NCBI RefSeq assembly: GCF_016756315.1
Contig: NZ_AP024235.1
Location: forward strand, 62,001 to 126,000
Origin: Alteromonas sp. KC3
GTDB lineage: Bacteria > Pseudomonadota > Gammaproteobacteria > Enterobacterales > Alteromonadaceae
Reading direction: 5' to 3'
DNA length: 64,000 nucleotides
A program made the position numbers and the translations under genes. Below are positions 19,728 to 28,281 of this stretch, one piece after another; position 1 is the stretch's first letter, and each line of letters opens with the position of its first letter. The notes under the pieces are model-generated. The model made no database searches. It was not told where the DNA came from and saw only the letters and a program-made list of their open reading frames with translations.

Positions 19728-20135
19728 TTAGATACCTTCGATCATATATTCAATTGCAGCTTTAATTTCGTCGTCTGAACAGTTGCCGCATGTACCACGA
19801 GGAGGCATTGCGTTAATACCGTTCAACGCGTTTTGCCACACGCCGTCAAGGCCACGCTCGTCTAGGCGAGGCTGCCAATCAGCTGCAGCGTGTAGTTTAG
19901 GCGCACCTAGTACACCAGCAGAGTGACATGCAACACAGGCAGAGTTGTACACTTCTTCACCTGACTTAGCACCGCCTGCTGCACCAGCGTTACCCGCTGC
20001 CGCTGCGCCTGCTACGTGAACCTGACCTGCTGGCTTAATGCGCTCAGCAATTTCATCGTTACTCATTTCTTGTGCTTGTGCTGCAAAAACGGTTAGCGCA
20101 GTAGCAGCAACAGTTAACCAAGTCTTTAATTTCAC
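19728..20135 (-). CDS. Cytochrome c5 family protein
   Basis: A 135-aa periplasmic monohaem cytochrome. The signal peptide ends AAQAQ and is followed by an alanine/glycine-rich linker (AAAAGNAGAAGGA). The haem site is CVACH, the distal methionine is in NAMPPRG, and the extra CGNC pair is characteristic of c5. It probably carries electrons to terminal oxidases. No operon partner is seen. Confidence 0.93.
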   Translation of the reverse strand: MKLKTWLTVAATALTVFAAQAQEMSNDEIAERIKPAGQVHVAGAAAAGNAGAAGGAKSGEEVYNSACVACHSAGVLGAPKLHAAADWQPRLDERGLDGVWQNALNGINAMPPRGTCGNCSDDEIKAAIEYMIEGI

Positions 20136-20381
20136 ATCTGTCTCCAGGCAATGATGAATTTGTTTAAAATATAACTGGCCAGATTATAACGGTAAATTAG
20201 GGCTGAACAACTATTTGCGCTCAATTACCCATAAAAAGTAAGGATTTTTAACAAACTGATAAGCTCAACAAAAAGACTTTTGCATAAATCAGTTGATGAC
20301 AGCCCATGGCCTAAGTATTATTACGCCCCGTTTGCAGGATACGTTTATTAGCGTATTTTCATCTTTGTAAACGTCAACTAC

Positions 20382-20458
20382 GCACCCGTAGCTCAGCTGG
20401 ATAGAGCGTTGCCCTCCGGAGGCAAAGGTCGCGCGTTCGAATCGCGCCGGGTGTGCCA
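20382..20458 (+). tRNA. tRNA-Arg (anticodon CCG)
   Basis: A 77-nt cloverleaf. Acceptor GCACCCG pairs with CGGGTGT (one G-U). The D arm is GCTC/GAGC, and the anticodon stem TTGCC/GGCAA carries loop CTCCGGA with anticodon CCG at 20416-20418. The T arm is GCGCG-TTCGAAT-CGCGC. Discriminator G and an encoded CCA close the gene. It closely resembles the enterobacterial tRNA-Arg(CCG). Confidence 0.97.
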
Positions 20459-20639
20459 TTTTTAAGTGCTTCACCCTAATTTCACTTCTCATGCTCTACA
20501 CTTAAAACTCGCTATACGCTAGGAGTTTGGCTTTCCATAAACAATATTTGTACCTCGCTTGTGGATACTAGAGCCAACTACGACCGCGTGTTGAATGAAG
20601 TATTGTTAAAAACAAAAGATAGCTTACCTCGGAGAGACA

Positions 20640-21443
20640 ATGGCAAGGTTAAACAATAAAGTCGCGCTGGTAACAGGGGCCGCGCAAGGTATTGGTAAAG
20701 CGATTGCAGAGGTTTTCGCTAAGGAAGGTGCCTTTGTCATTCTATCCGACATTGAACGTGAAAAAGGGCAGCTAGCGGCAGCGGCCATCGGTGCTAATGC
20801 CTCGTTCGTGTATTTAGATGTTACTTCCGAGCAAGATTGGATAGATGCTATGCAGGCTATCGCAAAAGCGCATGGCCACCTTGATATTCTTATTAACAAC
20901 GCTGGCATTACAGGGTTTATGGAGGCATCTGGGCCTTTTGATCCTGAACACGTCAGTATGGATACCTGGCGTAAAGTACATAGCACTAATCTGGATGGCG
21001 TTATGCTGGGGTGTAAGCACGCTATAAGCCTTATGAAATCAGCAGTCAGAGCAAGCATAGTTAACATATCATCTCGTTCTGGCTTGGTCGGTATTCCAGG
21101 TGCGGCCGCTTATGCGTCTAGCAAAGCGGCGGTTCGAAATCATACCAAATCAGTAGCACTTTATTGCGCGCAGCAATCTTATCCAATTCGTTGTAATTCA
21201 ATACATCCAGGGGCAATACTAACGCCTATGTGGGAGGAAATGCTTCCACAGGGAGAGGAGCGCGCCAAGGCAATTGAAAGTATTGCTGCAGATATCCCCA
21301 TCGGCAGAATGGGTGAGCCCGAAGATGTGGCCTATGCTGCACTCTATTTAGCCAGCGACGAGTCTCAATATGTTACGGGTATCGAGCTTAACGTAGACGG
21401 TGGCATTTTAGCGGGTAGTGCTGCTGCACCAAGTAAGCAATAA
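20640..21443 (+). CDS. SDR family oxidoreductase
   Basis: A 267-aa classical short-chain dehydrogenase/reductase. It has the cofactor motif TGAAQGIGKA, then NNAG, the catalytic Ser in NISSRSG, YASSK, and the C-terminal YVTGIELNVDGG. Asp after the second strand (LSDIER) suggests NAD preference. The substrate cannot be told. A GGAG site precedes the ATG. It lies 3 nt before the GNAT gene, so the two may be co-transcribed. Confidence 0.9.
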   Translation: MARLNNKVALVTGAAQGIGKAIAEVFAKEGAFVILSDIEREKGQLAAAAIGANASFVYLDVTSEQDWIDAMQAIAKAHGHLDILINNAGITGFMEASGPFDPEHVSMDTWRKVHSTNLDGVMLGCKHAISLMKSAVRASIVNISSRSGLVGIPGAAAYASSKAAVRNHTKSVALYCAQQSYPIRCNSIHPGAILTPMWEEMLPQGEERAKAIESIAADIPIGRMGEPEDVAYAALYLASDESQYVTGIELNVDGGILAGSAAAPSKQ

Positions 21444-21446
21444 ATT

Positions 21447-21983
21447 ATGATAGCGTCAGAAAATATAGCCATAAGAACAGTACGTAGACAGGATTTACCC
21501 TTGCTTTACGCCTTAAGCCAAGACTTCAGTAATGCAGGTGAATTCATGCCAGTGTCGCTGGTTTCAGAAAGTGAATTTTATGACACATTTGACCAAAATG
21601 GATTTTGGCAAGACAGTTGTGGCAGGCTCGTTATTGAAGATAGTCAGCACAATATAGTGGGAGAAATTGGAAGCTTTAAAACCGCGCATTACATGAACGG
21701 AAGAGAAGTTTACTACCGCATTTTCGCTGGCCACAGACAAAAAGGCTATGCAAAAAAGGCACTTTGCTTGTTTACGCAATTTTTCTTTGAGTCTACACAC
21801 TTCAACCGGCTTCAAGCGGTTACAGTATGTGAAAACGTAGTGTCGTCAGCCATGCTCAAAAAACAAGGCTTCGTTTATGAAGGCACGCTTAGGCAGGGAA
21901 GATGGTTTAAGGGTAATCTTGTAGACTTAGAGATGTACTCATTACTCCGAGAAGAATGGAAGCGAACTGATAGCAAGCTGTGA
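21447..21983 (+). CDS. GNAT family N-acetyltransferase (RimJ/RimL-like)
   Basis: A 178-aa GNAT protein. The acetyl-CoA loop region is YYRIFAGHRQKGYAKKAL, followed by NRLQAVTVCENVVSSAMLKKQGF and GTLRQGRW, which are typical of the RimJ/RimL ribosomal-protein or small-molecule acetyltransferases. The target is unknown. It directly follows the SDR gene. Confidence 0.85.
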   Translation: MIASENIAIRTVRRQDLPLLYALSQDFSNAGEFMPVSLVSESEFYDTFDQNGFWQDSCGRLVIEDSQHNIVGEIGSFKTAHYMNGREVYYRIFAGHRQKGYAKKALCLFTQFFFESTHFNRLQAVTVCENVVSSAMLKKQGFVYEGTLRQGRWFKGNLVDLEMYSLLREEWKRTDSKL

Positions 21984-22095
21984 GAATGTGTAGCCGTTTT
22001 CCCCCTCAAGCCTTATGAAGAAATATTGACTCTAAATTCACCCTGCCATTGTTAACGTTGTTGCAAATTTGCTTCTATATCATAAGGAACTAGCA

Positions 22096-22863
22096 ATGCG
22101 TTTAATGAAACTAGTCACAATTATTCTCTGTTTCTTTCAAGTAGCAGTATCAATGGCTGCTGATACCACCGTTATTTTTGAGGCAGGCTTTGGAACCAAA
22201 GGTCAAGTGTGGGACCCTGTGATAGCGCTGCTACCCAATAACGTAAAAGTCATAAACGAGACCCGAAGCAGCTTGATGACGCCCGATGCTGAACCAACAA
22301 CATTGGCTCAGGATGTAGCTGCAATGCAAAAAAGAATAAAACAAGCTAGCCAAAACGGAAATGTGATTGTGGTAGGGCATTCCTATGGTGGCTTGGTTGC
22401 AACGCAAACATTAAAAAACAGCGTGTCAGAAATTGATGGTATGGTGCTTATTGAGCCGACGACGTTAGTACATCGATTGCGTTTCAAAGCATTAGACGAG
22501 GAGCGCGTTGTTGCTGACGACGTCGTTATCGCGAAGTACATGCCACCTCATCTTCAGGCGCAGTATCAGCGGTTAACCGACACATTAGATCAGGCGCAAG
22601 AAGCTTTAATTCCATTACCTGCCGCGCTTCCGACTATTCTTTTCACTTCAACAAAAATATATGAAAAGCCAATGTTTATTGAGGAAACTCAAAAAGGCAA
22701 AGCGCTTTGGCTACAATTACACAATGCACTATTTCAGCAGGTGGAAACTGGACAGCATATTCGCTCAAACAAGTGGGGGCACTCGGTGCACATTGAAGCT
22801 CCGGAGGAAGTAGCGCAAGCTATTATGAAAGTTGTTGAGATGTCAGCAGCAAAAGAAAAGTAA
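22096..22863 (+). CDS. Secreted alpha/beta hydrolase
   Basis: A 255-aa protein with a signal peptide (MRLMKLVTIILCFFQVAVSMAA). The nucleophile elbow is VVGHSYGGLV and the C-terminal catalytic histidine is in WGHSVHIEAPEEV. The oxyanion region FEAGFGTKGQVWDP is atypical of lipases. AAGGA precedes the chosen ATG at 22096. The substrate is not predictable. It probably acts in the periplasm or outside the cell. Confidence 0.82.
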   Translation: MRLMKLVTIILCFFQVAVSMAADTTVIFEAGFGTKGQVWDPVIALLPNNVKVINETRSSLMTPDAEPTTLAQDVAAMQKRIKQASQNGNVIVVGHSYGGLVATQTLKNSVSEIDGMVLIEPTTLVHRLRFKALDEERVVADDVVIAKYMPPHLQAQYQRLTDTLDQAQEALIPLPAALPTILFTSTKIYEKPMFIEETQKGKALWLQLHNALFQQVETGQHIRSNKWGHSVHIEAPEEVAQAIMKVVEMSAAKEK

Positions 22864-22993
22864 ACTACAAATAGAATGTGACTTCCTACCTAACCAAGAC
22901 AATAGACTTTCATAAATAATATTAACGCCTGTTGGTACTTCACGTAGGATGAATGTATTGTTTATAACGTTAATTGAATATAAGGACGCAGAG

Positions 22994-23386
22994 ATGAAAA
23001 TTGATATCGCACTTCTAGAAGGTCAAAAGCTGCAGGCGAGTTTTGGTAAGCATCAAATTATAAGCGATCAAAGTGTATCAGCTGGAGGCGAAGAGGCTTA
23101 TCCTGAACCGTTCGATTACTTCTTAGCTAGCATGCCGTTATGTGCGGCGTTCTATATTCGCAAATTCTGTGAGGCAAGAGACATAAGCACAGACGGTATA
23201 AGTTTAACCCAAGAGCATAGTACGATTGGTGAAGATAAATATCATAAAGCGTTTTCTATTAAAGTTACCTTGCCTGAAGGCTTTCCTGAAAAATATAAAA
23301 AGCCACTTTTAGCTGCCGCGAATAGCTGCACAGTGAAAAAAGTGATTCAAGCAATGCCAGAGTTCAGTATTCAAATTGAAGAATAG
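22994..23386 (+). CDS. OsmC-like family protein
   Basis: A 130-aa OsmC/Ohr-fold protein. It has EPFDYFLASMPLCAAFYIRKFCEAR, where OsmC proteins place the first redox cysteine, and ANSCTVKKVI near the C-terminus, which carries the second. Both cysteines are present, so a thiol-peroxidase activity is plausible. I used the ATG at 22994, preceded by AAGGA. An ORF start 45 bases upstream lacks such a site. Confidence 0.82.
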   Translation: MKIDIALLEGQKLQASFGKHQIISDQSVSAGGEEAYPEPFDYFLASMPLCAAFYIRKFCEARDISTDGISLTQEHSTIGEDKYHKAFSIKVTLPEGFPEKYKKPLLAAANSCTVKKVIQAMPEFSIQIEE

Positions 23387-23396
23387 TGGGCGCAAT

Positions 23397-23423
23397 AAGT
23401 GGCATCTATTCCTTGTGCCACTT
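23397..23423. terminator. Hairpin between the OsmC-like gene and the HNH-like gene
   Basis: AAGTGGCA (23397-23404) pairs with TGCCACTT (23416-23423) over an 11-nt loop. It is followed by AAAAGG, which is also the ribosome-binding region of the next gene. It could terminate or attenuate. No T run follows. Confidence 0.35.
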
Positions 23424-23437
23424 AAAAGGCAACACAT

Positions 23438-24058
23438 ATGAATTATGAAAAGTATTATTCACCGCTGCGCGCAGTGCATTCTGCGGACTTTTATCTCTGC
23501 TTCTATTGTGGCTGCGAGTCGGCTCAAAACGACTTTATTCCACCGATGAAGTTCATTCACGACTGGCGCGAGGGGAGTAAAGAGGCGGACTTTATTTCAG
23601 TTCCTGCGTGTAATGAATGTTGTGACCTTCTGAAAAATCAAAACAACGGTATTTTGGAACACAGAGTAAGTGTTTTAAAAAGGCTCCTATCAGAAAAATA
23701 TGCCAAAGCAATTAGGGTGTTTAACCATTGGAGCATGGACGAAATTGAAGAAATGGATGCCGCATTTCAAATAAGCCTTAAAGGCGGTATGCGTTTAGGT
23801 AAAGAAGCCCTTTCAAGAATTCGTTTTGCAGGCTTCGACTATGAAGTGAATGGCAGCTTTACGCGCGTTGCTGCACCGCAACACCAAGTGTTTACAGTAT
23901 TTGAACAAGAGTTCGAGAGTTTTAGAGAGGCGTTAGCGTTCGCAAGCAACGCCTATCAGATAAAAAAGAGCCGCTTAAGCAAACTCTATTTTGAACATGA
24001 TGAATCGTTTGAAAAGGCGATTGAGGCTTTTCATGAGTTGATCGACCTGAATACTTAA
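23438..24058 (+). CDS. Uncharacterised protein with degenerate HNH-like zinc motif
   Basis: A 206-aa protein of no family I can name. Near the N-terminus, CFYCGCES, then DFIPP about 10 residues on, and VPACNECC match the pattern of HNH nucleases with two CxxC zinc pairs around DHxPP. The expected catalytic His is Phe here (DFIPP), so nuclease activity is doubtful. The rest is helical and charged. It is convergent with the methyltransferase-HNH gene, 30 bp apart. Confidence 0.7.
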   Translation: MNYEKYYSPLRAVHSADFYLCFYCGCESAQNDFIPPMKFIHDWREGSKEADFISVPACNECCDLLKNQNNGILEHRVSVLKRLLSEKYAKAIRVFNHWSMDEIEEMDAAFQISLKGGMRLGKEALSRIRFAGFDYEVNGSFTRVAAPQHQVFTVFEQEFESFREALAFASNAYQIKKSRLSKLYFEHDESFEKAIEAFHELIDLNT

Positions 24059-24088
24059 GTTGGTAAGGCAAAAGACGCGCTATTACTG

Positions 24089-25783
24089 CTACCAGTCCTC
24101 CAGCTGCTGCAACGCTTTTATTCGATCGCGTTGAAGCGTAAATGCCTCAAAAACATCTTCAAAGTTTGTGTTATCTGGGCGTAGGTTTGGTAGCGCTAAA
24201 TTTGCTTGGCTGAAAAACTCATTTTGGTCGTGCTGCCAGCCTTGTTTCCACCAGTGCACTATCAGTTCTCTAGAACTTGAAAGCTTTAGGCCTGTAGGAA
24301 GCTTGTCTGACTTTTTGGCATTTATTTGGGTCTTGGTTGGCAACAGGTTCCATAGGTCGTTGTTGGGCCATCGCGCGAAAGGGAAGGCATGGTCAACGGC
24401 GTAATTTTTTGCCATCAGCTTTTTGCCAGACCAACAACATGCCACGTCTTCATTGGCCATTAGCTCACTTACTCGCCTGCGAATTTTTGCGGTAGTACGC
24501 TCAGGGTCTTCCCATTTCAGTGCATTTAAGTAGTCTAACTTGGTAAATTTCTGTTCTTTGTTGCGCCCGTAACCCGCCATCAACGAAGACCATTCATTGA
24601 TTAACGCAGGCTCTATCCATACGCTAAATTGCGTTAACGAATCCCAAATATGTACCGGAACACAAAACTTACCCAGTGAAGATAAGAAGTTGAAGTCTAA
24701 ACGTAGGTCAGTTGTGGGGCGTTTAGTTTTGTTAAGCTCTACGTGAAATACACTTTCTTTCGTGCCTGGTAGTGTAGTGTATTTGGCTGGCATGGTTTTG
24801 ATGGTTGAGGCTATATCCTTCAGCGCCTGATACAGTGCCTGCACGCTTTCGTTGTCTGTGTAATGTGCGCCGATATAAAAGTCGTTACTCGAATAACCAG
24901 CAAAGCGCTCCCAGCCGTTTTCTGTTATGAATCCAAGCCCTTTTCTCGAGTTACTGTTTTGCTGCATACCAAACTGATCAACAAGGGGCTTGTAAAGCTT
25001 CAACCAGTAAAGGGCAACAAGCCCAACAGGCAGTACAACATATTCACTGGTTTGTTCAATAACGGCCCCTGGGTGACCTTCAGCTATTCTCAGTAACGCT
25101 CTAAGCAAACCAACCTTGTAGGTAGATGATTTACTGTCGTTTACTACAATGTTTCTAATAAGTGGAAATGCGCCCGTGCCATTATCTGGCAAAGCAAGCA
25201 TAACCGTTTGCCATGTCACACCATCACGCCCTAATACATCTGCGCTTTGTTCGTTAGTAAGCAGTCGGTAAGTAAGGCCGAATTGGCTAGCAAACTTCGC
25301 TAACTCATCTGCTGAAACGTCGTACATGGTGCGCTCATCGTCACAAATACCGTGGCGCAGAGAAATAATCAATTTGCCGTTGGGTTTTAACAGTGAAGAT
25401 AGCTTTCTAAAGGCGCGTTCTCGTGACGATGGCGCAATGTGCATCCACACAGCACTTAGTAAAATAAGGTCGAACTTGGTTTGTAGCCTAAATACTTCAG
25501 TAAGTTCTGGTAGTGAGTCAGCAATCCAATGAATGGGGTTAGAAACTGTATACTGCTGGGCAAGTTCGCGAATGCCATTTGACGGTTCAACGGCTACCAC
25601 ACCAAGGCCTTTTGCTGCTAAGTAGCGAGCATCACGGCCTGAACCCGCACCTACATCAAGCACCATTCCGTCTTTAGGGATTTCGTTAAGCCAATCCTTA
25701 TGGACAGCTTCAAACGGAAGGCTGTTATATTGCCTTGCCAGCTCAGAAGCATTGGCGGAATAGTAGGTAATATTCTTCGTCAA
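24089..25783 (-). CDS. Class I SAM methyltransferase fused to HNH endonuclease
   Basis: A 564-aa fusion. Residues 1-200 are a class I methyltransferase: motif I VLDVGAGSGRDARYLA at 41-56, the acidic strand end VVAVEPS, then LILLSAVWMHI. Residues 200-430 form a middle region I do not recognise. An HNH-type module follows at about 449-492 (CCWSGKKL, VDHAFPF with D464-H465, NNDLWNLLP, then N488). It looks like a stand-alone modification/cleavage or defence protein. The target (DNA, RNA or other) cannot be read from sequence. The start is TTG; no in-frame ATG precedes motif I. Confidence 0.8.
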   Translation of the reverse strand: MTKNITYYSANASELARQYNSLPFEAVHKDWLNEIPKDGMVLDVGAGSGRDARYLAAKGLGVVAVEPSNGIRELAQQYTVSNPIHWIADSLPELTEVFRLQTKFDLILLSAVWMHIAPSSRERAFRKLSSLLKPNGKLIISLRHGICDDERTMYDVSADELAKFASQFGLTYRLLTNEQSADVLGRDGVTWQTVMLALPDNGTGAFPLIRNIVVNDSKSSTYKVGLLRALLRIAEGHPGAVIEQTSEYVVLPVGLVALYWLKLYKPLVDQFGMQQNSNSRKGLGFITENGWERFAGYSSNDFYIGAHYTDNESVQALYQALKDIASTIKTMPAKYTTLPGTKESVFHVELNKTKRPTTDLRLDFNFLSSLGKFCVPVHIWDSLTQFSVWIEPALINEWSSLMAGYGRNKEQKFTKLDYLNALKWEDPERTTAKIRRRVSELMANEDVACCWSGKKLMAKNYAVDHAFPFARWPNNDLWNLLPTKTQINAKKSDKLPTGLKLSSSRELIVHWWKQGWQHDQNEFFSQANLALPNLRPDNTNFEDVFEAFTLQRDRIKALQQLEDW

Positions 25784-25819
25784 AATGTTTACTAATTCGC
25801 AGCTTTGTTAGGCTCGATC

Positions 25820-27130
25820 TTATAGCGATTTTTTCAAGTGTTCATCAAATTCAAGAATTTCATCCTTAAACGGCGATTGCTCCAAAAAGTCCTTGGCCTG
25901 CTGAGTACTTTTGCGTTTTAAACCCTGATATATAGTTTCTGAAAGTCGTTGTTGGTCTTTTTTACTATCAAGATAGCTCATGTAGTTCATTGCAAATTGA
26001 GGGTTTGAAGAGGCTGCATCATTAATGAATTCCGCAAACGTTTTTTGGTTGTAAATTGCATTCGGTTGTTTAGAGAACCATTGCATAGCGGCCTTAGGTT
26101 CGTCCCAAGCCCAAGAGCGCAGGAAGTTGACAACTTTTCTTTGCACCTTGTCGGGCGCCGTATTGTCTATAAGCCAGTTTCCACTTTTCTCTCTGTCGTT
26201 CGAAGCCCAGGTCAAAATAAAATTATCTTTTAGCTGCTCAAGGCGTTCACCATCATAATCTTCAAGAAGCCACGCACCCACTTCCTCAGGGTTATGCCTA
26301 GTCCAATTACTAATAATGCCTTCTTCAATTTCATGGTTATCTAAAGATTTAGTCAGTGTCAGTAAATCAACGAACTCTTGTTTCGACTCAAGGTTCTGAG
26401 TTAGTCCCCACATTGGCAACATAAGTTTGTGTCCGAGTTTGTTTAGCTCGTACAACTTATCAATCGCGAGCGACAAATCTTGCTTTGCCAAGCTCGAGAA
26501 AATTGGCATCAAACTACCAGTGAGGTGCATGTTGCTAGCCCTCGCTATGTTCTGTTGTGCGTCTGTTAGCCTGATAAAGTGGTCATAAGAAGCTAAGGGG
26601 TCCTGCTGGGCTAGACTGATCAAGCTTATGTTCAGCATGACACTTTGAAGCCGTTCATCGCCTATTTCCGTTTTGGCAAAGTCGATGGCCGCGGCTGCGT
26701 TAATTTCGGTATACCGACTAAACAACATCATAAGTGCTGATTGGTTCTCTTTAACACCTGTATTTGATAACTCTTGAATAACCGCCAACAATTGCACTTC
26801 AGATAATTCCCCTACAAAACTGTAAAAGTTAGCCATTTCAGAAAAGGTAAGCGCCATAGGGTTGCTACCGATGAGTGCCTTAAGCTGTTGGGCAATTTCG
26901 TCGGTAGTAGGCACTCCAACGTCGTTTTCGTTTTCTACAGTATTTGTCGATGACGTAAGTGCGGTTGTATTGGAAGTAACAACGTTATTGTTGTCAGTAG
27001 CATCTTTTGGGGCTGATATAGGTGCTTGGGACTGATCATCCAAAGAAAGCGTTTCAGAAGAAAAATGATTAACAAAATAGCCTGCGGTAAACGCAAGCAA
27101 GACACACACAATCCAAATAAGGTTTTTCAT
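25820..27130 (-). CDS. Membrane-anchored helical-repeat protein, unknown function
   Basis: A 436-aa protein. One N-terminal membrane anchor (LIWIVCVLLAFTAGYFV) is followed by a Ser/Thr/Asn-rich linker and then an all-helical region. Recurrent blocks carry tryptophan and DP/EP (WLIDNTAPDKV, WAWDEPKAAMQWF), suggesting irregular alpha-solenoid repeats. No lipobox is visible. I chose the ATG at 27130 rather than an upstream non-ATG start. It lies 36 bp before the methyltransferase-HNH gene on the same strand with no terminator seen between them. Confidence 0.7.
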   Translation of the reverse strand: MKNLIWIVCVLLAFTAGYFVNHFSSETLSLDDQSQAPISAPKDATDNNNVVTSNTTALTSSTNTVENENDVGVPTTDEIAQQLKALIGSNPMALTFSEMANFYSFVGELSEVQLLAVIQELSNTGVKENQSALMMLFSRYTEINAAAAIDFAKTEIGDERLQSVMLNISLISLAQQDPLASYDHFIRLTDAQQNIARASNMHLTGSLMPIFSSLAKQDLSLAIDKLYELNKLGHKLMLPMWGLTQNLESKQEFVDLLTLTKSLDNHEIEEGIISNWTRHNPEEVGAWLLEDYDGERLEQLKDNFILTWASNDREKSGNWLIDNTAPDKVQRKVVNFLRSWAWDEPKAAMQWFSKQPNAIYNQKTFAEFINDAASSNPQFAMNYMSYLDSKKDQQRLSETIYQGLKRKSTQQAKDFLEQSPFKDEILEFDEHLKKSL

Positions 27131-27212
27131 AACAAGATTACTTACCAAGTCCTTTTAGTAAGCTCAGACTATCACCTTCAATTACCAAGAACAATGCAGG
27201 CTAACCATGCTG

Positions 27213-27596
27213 TTATTCATGCATTTTTGCGTTTTGGGCCGCAAACCATGCGCGCTGTCGTACTTCTATCATGCGCATTTCTTTTGAAAGCATGTTGCGA
27301 TTAGTTTGCATGAATATCCAAAGCTTAGTGGCTACCTGTGCGTTAAAGCTCAGTATCAGCAGTACCCCCCAAAATACTTGATTTACTTCTGGTGCAGTGA
27401 AGAACTGATACCCACAATAAAACAGCGCCAAAGTAAGTGCTATTGCTATGGCATAGCCCAGTTTCATAATGCCGGAGAAGTTACTGGCAAATCCCAGTTT
27501 TAAGTAATCGGTTAAGCCATCGCCTAACATGTTGTCTAACTCTTGCGACTGTTGTTTTAAGTAGTGCTTAATGTCATCGTCTGATTTAGTCGTCAT
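27213..27596 (-). CDS. Small membrane protein coupled to ECF sigma factor
   Basis: A 127-aa protein. A soluble N-terminal part (about 45 residues) precedes two membrane helices (IAIALTLALFYCGYQFF and VFWGVLLILSFNAQVA). A basic cytoplasmic tail follows, with EMRMIEVRQRAW. Its start overlaps the sigma gene end by 11 bp. Position and topology suggest it restrains or senses for the sigma factor, but no zinc anti-sigma motif (HxxxCxxC) is present. Confidence 0.75.
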   Translation of the reverse strand: MTTKSDDDIKHYLKQQSQELDNMLGDGLTDYLKLGFASNFSGIMKLGYAIAIALTLALFYCGYQFFTAPEVNQVFWGVLLILSFNAQVATKLWIFMQTNRNMLSKEMRMIEVRQRAWFAAQNAKMHE

Positions 27597-28119
27597 AACC
27601 GTACTCCGTATTTGAAATGCGTTGCTTTAGTAAAGCCCGAGCGCGGTGTAAGCGCGACTTTACTGTGCCTAATGGAATGCCCGCTACTAGGCTTATTTCT
27701 TTTGTGTTTAAATCGTTTAAGTAATACAGCTCAGCCACATCACGTTCGTTAGCTGGCAGCGTAAACAGTTGCTTTAACGGTGATAAAGGTTCGTTGTATA
27801 CCAGTTCAATGGCTTTTTCTGGGATATCGCTGTCCATTACCACTTCTTTGCTCGATGCCCTGTACCAGTCGATAATTTCCCAACGCAGCGCTTTGTAAAG
27901 CCAGCTTTTAAAAAGCGATACATCGTTTAGCTTGGTTACGCGCTTGGCTACTTTACACCACACATTTTGCACGAGGTCGTCAGCAACCATGGCATCTTTT
28001 ACCCGCAATACTGCGTACTTGCGCATGGCGATGTGAAAGTGTTGATAAAGCGTGCCAAGGGCTGTTCGATTGCCAAATTGAAGCTCGATAACCAGTAGCT
28101 CTATGTCTGCATTTGTCAT
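27586..28119 (-). CDS. ECF-type RNA polymerase sigma factor
   Basis: A 177-aa sigma-70 family ECF factor. Region 2 contains DDLVQNVWCKVAKR and SWLYKALRWEIIDWYR. Region 4 contains LPANERDVAELYYLNDLNTKEIS and the HTH GIPLGTVKSRLHRARALL. It controls an unknown regulon. The overlapping downstream membrane gene is its probable partner. The genes at 25820 and 24089 continue on the same strand and could belong to the unit. Confidence 0.92.
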   Translation of the reverse strand: MTNADIELLVIELQFGNRTALGTLYQHFHIAMRKYAVLRVKDAMVADDLVQNVWCKVAKRVTKLNDVSLFKSWLYKALRWEIIDWYRASSKEVVMDSDIPEKAIELVYNEPLSPLKQLFTLPANERDVAELYYLNDLNTKEISLVAGIPLGTVKSRLHRARALLKQRISNTEYGYDD

Positions 28120-28254
28120 TGGTTTATAACAATCTCAAGTACACCAATTAGAAAGGTCAGTATCAGTAATAGTAGAGGTATTAACATTGAATGCCCTTAT
28201 CTTTTTACATAAAGACGGAGCAAGGGGAGATTGGGTTCGCAGTTTTTTTAAATT

Positions 28255-28281
28255 AAGCGCTACGAATGTAGCGCTTCTTTT
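28255..28281. terminator. Hairpin overlapping the end of the atu-like operon
   Basis: AAGCGCTAC (28255-28263) pairs with GTAGCGCTT (28268-28276) over GAAT. The stop codon of the ligase gene (28260-28262) is inside the stem. CTTTTT follows on the + strand. On the minus strand the flank is AATTTAAAAAAA, not a U tract, so termination of the operon itself is less certain. Confidence 0.45.

Noticed and set aside
20289..20492. A 67-aa minus-strand ORF with a PARFERATFASGGQRSIQLSYG segment
   Set aside because: It is the antisense of tRNA-Arg(CCG). This peptide pattern is a well-known spurious product of reading across tRNA genes.
24089..25783. Calling the fusion a type II restriction-modification enzyme
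   Set aside because: No DNA-methylase-specific motif (such as NPPY or DPPY) was seen, and the methyltransferase resembles small-molecule or generic class I enzymes. The function is left open.
25820..27130. Lipoprotein
   Set aside because: The cysteine in LIWIVCVLLAF lies inside the hydrophobic core with no lipobox context; a simple N-terminal anchor fits better.
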